In this document: in pieces, positions 7,980-17,575 of the stretch
Layout: the number at the start of each line of letters is the position of its first letter
Numbering within the stretch: position 1 is the first letter of the stretch
DNA from: Prolixibacteraceae bacterium
Lineage (GTDB): Bacteria > Bacteroidota > Bacteroidia > Bacteroidales > Prolixibacteraceae
Assembly (NCBI GenBank): GCA_016931875.1
Contig: JAFGDX010000456.1
Coordinates: 1-17,575 of the forward strand
Reading direction: 5' to 3'
Length of the DNA: 17,575 bases
Notes under the pieces: generated by a model
Seen by the model: the letters and a program-made list of their open reading frames with translations, nothing else
What the model was told of the DNA's origin: nothing
Databases searched by the model: none
Translations under genes and position numbers: made by a program

Positions 7980-9797
7980 ATGAAAAAGATAGCAAAAAAA
8001 TTAATTACACTTACAGGTGTGGTATTCCTTCTGGGAATAACATCGTGCGATACAGAGGAGTTTTTAAAAGTGGACCACTATTCCATTTTAGATGCAAATC
8101 AAATGTTTAAAAGTGATGAAGATGCCAAAGCCGGTCTTGTTGGCTGTTACGATATGATGCTTCCGGTTACCGAAACAAACGGCGACTGGGGAATTAAACC
8201 AAACCTGTTTATAGGGGGCCATCCAACCATGGATACACAGGCAACAGGCTGGGATAAAGACTGGAACACGCAGAACTGGAACCCGGGTAGCCCTGAATTA
8301 TTGAGTGGCTGGAAACATGCATACAAAGCAATTACACGTTGCAACGACTTCCTTGCCGGTCTTGAAGAGGCTGAAAATATTACCCCATCGTTAAAAACCT
8401 CTCTTGATGGCCAGGCCAGATCTATCCGTGCTTTTTTCTATATGTGGCTGGCAAAAGCCTTCGGGCGTGTACCCATGCTGGAAACAGGTGAAAACTATAT
8501 TAACACACCGGCAAAAGCCCGTGCAGAAACCTACCAGGAAATGTGGGAATTTATTATTGAAGACTTAAAAGTAGCTGTTGATGAACTTGAATGGGAACCG
8601 CTGGATGGCGAGTATGGTCGTTGTACCAAAGGTTTTGCTCTTTCGTACCTTGGAGAAGCTTATATGTGGATGGCATTTCGCGCCCCCGATAAAGCAAATG
8701 AAAACTATACTTTAGCAGCCGCAGCGTTAAAGCAGGTAATTGAAAGCGGAAGATATGAACTAAATCCATCGTTTACCACTTTGTGGGATCCCGGCGCTGT
8801 ATGGACCAAAGAGTGTATTTGGGAAACTGTGCTTGACGAAGGTTCACAATGGAACAGCTGGAGCAACCTGACCGATGCCCATACCTGGCACACCTATTTC
8901 ACTGCTTGCCCATCGGTTGGCGGGTGGGGTACATTATACCTTTCCTGGGAATGGTGGAGCTGCTATGAACCCGGTGATAAACGGCGCGACGCCTCGGCCT
9001 GTACCGGTGCAGTAAAGAACATTCAGCCGGAGTGGAAATCTGCCACAAACTACGGCTACAATCCGTATTTGCAGCAAAGCCTTACAGTTCCTGATTCTCT
9101 GAATACACATTACCATTTCTACATGAACGGTGAAGCTGCCCCTTCTATCTGGAGTCTGAAAACATGGCGCACCTGTCGTGCCGACTGGGCGGCCATGTGG
9201 GGGCCACAACAAATTTATTATAAACGTTATGCAAACGTTCTGTTCGACTATGCCGAATGTCTGTTCAATTTGAACGGCCCGGATGATGCAACTGCCTGGA
9301 GCTATATTGACCAAATCAGAGAACGTGCATGGGGAAATCTGGAAGTTGGCAAAAAAGAATCTTTAACTGCAACTTATCTTCCCTATTATCAACAATTAGC
9401 CCAGTTTTATGATGAACCCGTTCCTGAAGAATATCCTCTTCCGTTTAATGAAACTACAGTAGATGTGCCCGATGCAAAAACATATTATACCCAGTTACAG
9501 GCCGATAAAGGATATAGCTCTCCCGTATGGCTGGTAGCCCTGGGTATGGAACGCCGCAAAGAATTCAATACCGAATGGTGTCTTGCACAGGATCTGTTCC
9601 GTTCGGGTTTTCTGGAAGATCATATTAATACCAACTATCCGAAAGGAGTTGGTTATCCGAATACCGATCCTAAAGTTCAGGATGTATGGCAAACCCATCG
9701 TAATTTTGATTTCGATCCAAGGAAAATGGATATGCCAATTCCAACGGATGAGTTGTTAAAAAATCCTTTGTGTGACCAGAATGATGCTTACAAATAA
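7980..9797 (+). CDS. SusD-type surface glycan-binding lipoprotein
   Basis: This 605-residue SusD/RagB-family lipoprotein forms the lid of the SusC transporter and binds glycan at the cell surface. The signal sequence ends in GITSC, a lipobox with Cys23 as the lipidated residue. The following acidic DTEEF resembles the Bacteroidota lipoprotein export signal for surface exposure. A TPR-like helical fold typical of the family is suggested by the N-terminal segment around AYKAITRCNDFLAGLEEA, by RSIRAFFYMWLAKAFGRVP and by the C-terminal RRKEFNTEWCLAQDLFRSG. The protein is rich in Trp and Tyr, which suits aromatic stacking on sugars, but specific binding residues cannot be named. It lies 26 bases after susC and is closed by a strong terminator, so susC-susD looks like one transcription unit. 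The length is slightly above the common 500-600. Confidence 0.96.
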   Translation: MKKIAKKLITLTGVVFLLGITSCDTEEFLKVDHYSILDANQMFKSDEDAKAGLVGCYDMMLPVTETNGDWGIKPNLFIGGHPTMDTQATGWDKDWNTQNWNPGSPELLSGWKHAYKAITRCNDFLAGLEEAENITPSLKTSLDGQARSIRAFFYMWLAKAFGRVPMLETGENYINTPAKARAETYQEMWEFIIEDLKVAVDELEWEPLDGEYGRCTKGFALSYLGEAYMWMAFRAPDKANENYTLAAAALKQVIESGRYELNPSFTTLWDPGAVWTKECIWETVLDEGSQWNSWSNLTDAHTWHTYFTACPSVGGWGTLYLSWEWWSCYEPGDKRRDASACTGAVKNIQPEWKSATNYGYNPYLQQSLTVPDSLNTHYHFYMNGEAAPSIWSLKTWRTCRADWAAMWGPQQIYYKRYANVLFDYAECLFNLNGPDDATAWSYIDQIRERAWGNLEVGKKESLTATYLPYYQQLAQFYDEPVPEEYPLPFNETTVDVPDAKTYYTQLQADKGYSSPVWLVALGMERRKEFNTEWCLAQDLFRSGFLEDHINTNYPKGVGYPNTDPKVQDVWQTHRNFDFDPRKMDMPIPTDELLKNPLCDQNDAYK

Positions 9798-9867
9798 TGG
9801 AAAGGCTCAGATTTTATGATTTTTGCTGCAGCTTTTTATTTTTTTGATTAATAGTTAGATTAGTTAG

Positions 9868-9910
9868 AAAAAGGCGCCCACCGGTTGATGCGGCGCTTTT
9901 TTTTCTTTTT
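9868..9910 (+). terminator. Intrinsic terminator after susD
   Basis: GCGCC at 9874-9878 pairs with GGCGC at 9892-9896 around a 13-base loop. The stem can extend with the A-run at 9868-9872 pairing to the T-run, with one bulged G. Eight T follow directly at 9897-9904, then C and five more T. This is a strong rho-independent terminator about 70 bases after the susD stop. It separates the transporter pair from the enzyme operon, or lowers read-through into it. Confidence 0.85.
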
Positions 9911-10056
9911 AGAAACATATCCAATATATGGTTTTAACAGCCAGTATGACGGTGTTAGATGACTTAAATATTCAGAATTTAAAATTGAATGTCTAAAATT
10001 AAAATCGTTGCTGTTCATAATAAGGTACTTTTAACTAAACCTAAATCCAGTAAAAA

Positions 10057-10311
10057 ATGAATCAGGCTTCATTACTGATATTTCCCATTTATCCGGTTAT
10101 TTCAGTTGAAGGAACACTGAACCTGACACGATGGGGAAACCATAAAAAAGTCAGCACAGGAAGAGATATTGAGTATGAAAATTCCGCAGAAGGTTTAAAT
10201 ATTGAAATGCCTTTGATTGAATATGGCAGCAACAAAACATCTTCAGTAAATATAAGTAGGGAAAATATCATGAATACTCATAATTTCAGAACAAAAAACA
10301 TTTGTTTTTAA
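10057..10311 (+). CDS. Doubtful 84-residue ORF, unrecognised
   Basis: The frame begins MNQASLLIFPIYPVISVEGT and continues as a hydrophilic, Asn/Ser-rich sequence. No domain, clear signal peptide or membrane helix can be recognised. It is preceded by an A/T-rich leader with AACTAAACCTAAA, of the general kind seen before real starts in this window, so translation is conceivable. It lies alone between the susD terminator and the GH3 gene. It may be a chance frame in a long regulatory region or the remnant of a lost gene. Confidence 0.2.
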   Translation: MNQASLLIFPIYPVISVEGTLNLTRWGNHKKVSTGRDIEYENSAEGLNIEMPLIEYGSNKTSSVNISRENIMNTHNFRTKNICF

Positions 10312-10327
10312 GTATTGAAAATTAATT

Positions 10328-10341
10328 GTTCCACCTGGAAC
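10328..10341. repeat. Short palindrome in the GH3 upstream region
   Basis: GTTCCA and TGGAAC are perfect reverse complements around a 2-base centre. The site lies about 113 bases before the GH3 start codon, just after the doubtful 84-codon ORF. Its size and symmetry suit a dimeric repressor or activator site, but a 6-bp arm can also arise by chance. The role is inferred only. Confidence 0.25.
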
Positions 10342-10433
10342 TCAATGTAATTCACTATATAAAAAGCATATACCAATGATGAAGCACATTTTTCCGGCTC
10401 ACTCGTATACACTAATTGAAATACCTTACCATT

Positions 10434-10449
10434 AAATCATCAATGATTT
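10434..10449. repeat. Palindrome abutting the GH3 start codon
   Basis: AAATCAT (10434-10440) and ATGATTT (10443-10449) are perfect reverse complements with a 2-base centre. The repeat ends 4 bases before the ATG at 10454. A 2-base loop is too small for a stable full hairpin, although a slightly opened version could cover the ribosome landing site. The symmetric DNA could equally be a protein-binding site. A second ATG at 10443 lies inside the repeat but is not in frame with the enzyme. Confidence 0.3.
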
Positions 10450-10453
10450 TATT

Positions 10454-17575
<7,122 letters not shown>

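Larger units (their letters stand above)
9911..10453. other. Long gap between the susD terminator and the GH3 gene
   Basis: These 543 bases contain one 84-codon ORF of doubtful reality, an A/T-rich stretch with near-repeated AATTTAAAATTGAATGTCTAAAATTAAAAT words (9976-10005), and two short palindromes at 10328-10341 and 10434-10449. Because a strong terminator lies upstream, the promoter of the GH3-esterase operon should be in this gap. I found only a weak candidate: TTTG at 10301-10304, with no good TAnnTTTG at the right distance. The gap also presumably holds any regulator sites of the enzyme operon. Confidence 0.6.

Noticed and set aside
8934..9314. 126-codon minus-strand open frame inside susD
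   Set aside because: It lies fully within a strongly supported SusD coding sequence and shows no recognisable domain; an antisense shadow.

Overview
The window is the left part of a polysaccharide utilization locus (PUL) from a member of the Bacteroidota. The evidence is a SusC/SusD pair, a one-protein hybrid two-component sensor/regulator, start sites without Shine-Dalgarno sequences in A/T-rich leaders, and a Bacteroides-type -33/-7 promoter. The long leaders and moderate base composition would suit a free-living or sediment group such as Marinilabiliales/Prolixibacteraceae, but that placement is a guess. All confident genes are on the + strand. No tRNA, rRNA, CRISPR array, insertion sequence or integrase is visible.

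Layout: (1) 1-73 is a promoter region. (2) 74-3967 is a 1297-residue hybrid two-component system (HTCS) regulator. (3) 3968-4698 is a 731-base gap holding a 61-codon ORF of doubtful reality, a possible minus-strand coding remnant, a 7-bp inverted repeat and a duplicated susC-like leader. (4) 4699-7953 encodes a SusC-type TonB-dependent transporter and 7980-9797 a SusD-type lipoprotein, followed by a strong intrinsic terminator at about 9868-9910. (5) 9911-10453 is a second long gap with an 84-codon ORF of doubtful reality and two small palindromes. (6) 10454 to the right edge is a tight enzyme operon with gaps of 10-26 bases: a 1270-residue multidomain GH3 enzyme, two tandem CE1-type esterases with CBM48-like N-termini, and a CE6-type esterase fused to a GH43 domain that runs off the window at 17575.

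The working model is as follows. The HTCS senses a liberated oligosaccharide in the periplasm and activates susC/susD and the enzyme operon. SusD and SusC bind and import oligosaccharides across the outer membrane. The esterases strip acyl groups (acetyl and possibly feruloyl). The GH43 domain and the GH3 exo-enzyme remove arabinofuranose and/or xylose. This combination points to a substituted xylan (acetylated, possibly feruloylated arabinoxylan) as substrate. The substrate is inferred from family content and is not shown by the sequence.

The parts most worth a second look are the GH3 architecture (an inserted CBM6-like module plus Ig-like and GH43-C-like C-terminal modules), the CE6-GH43 fusion, the divergence of the two CE1 copies, and the structured long gaps before susC and before the GH3 gene.
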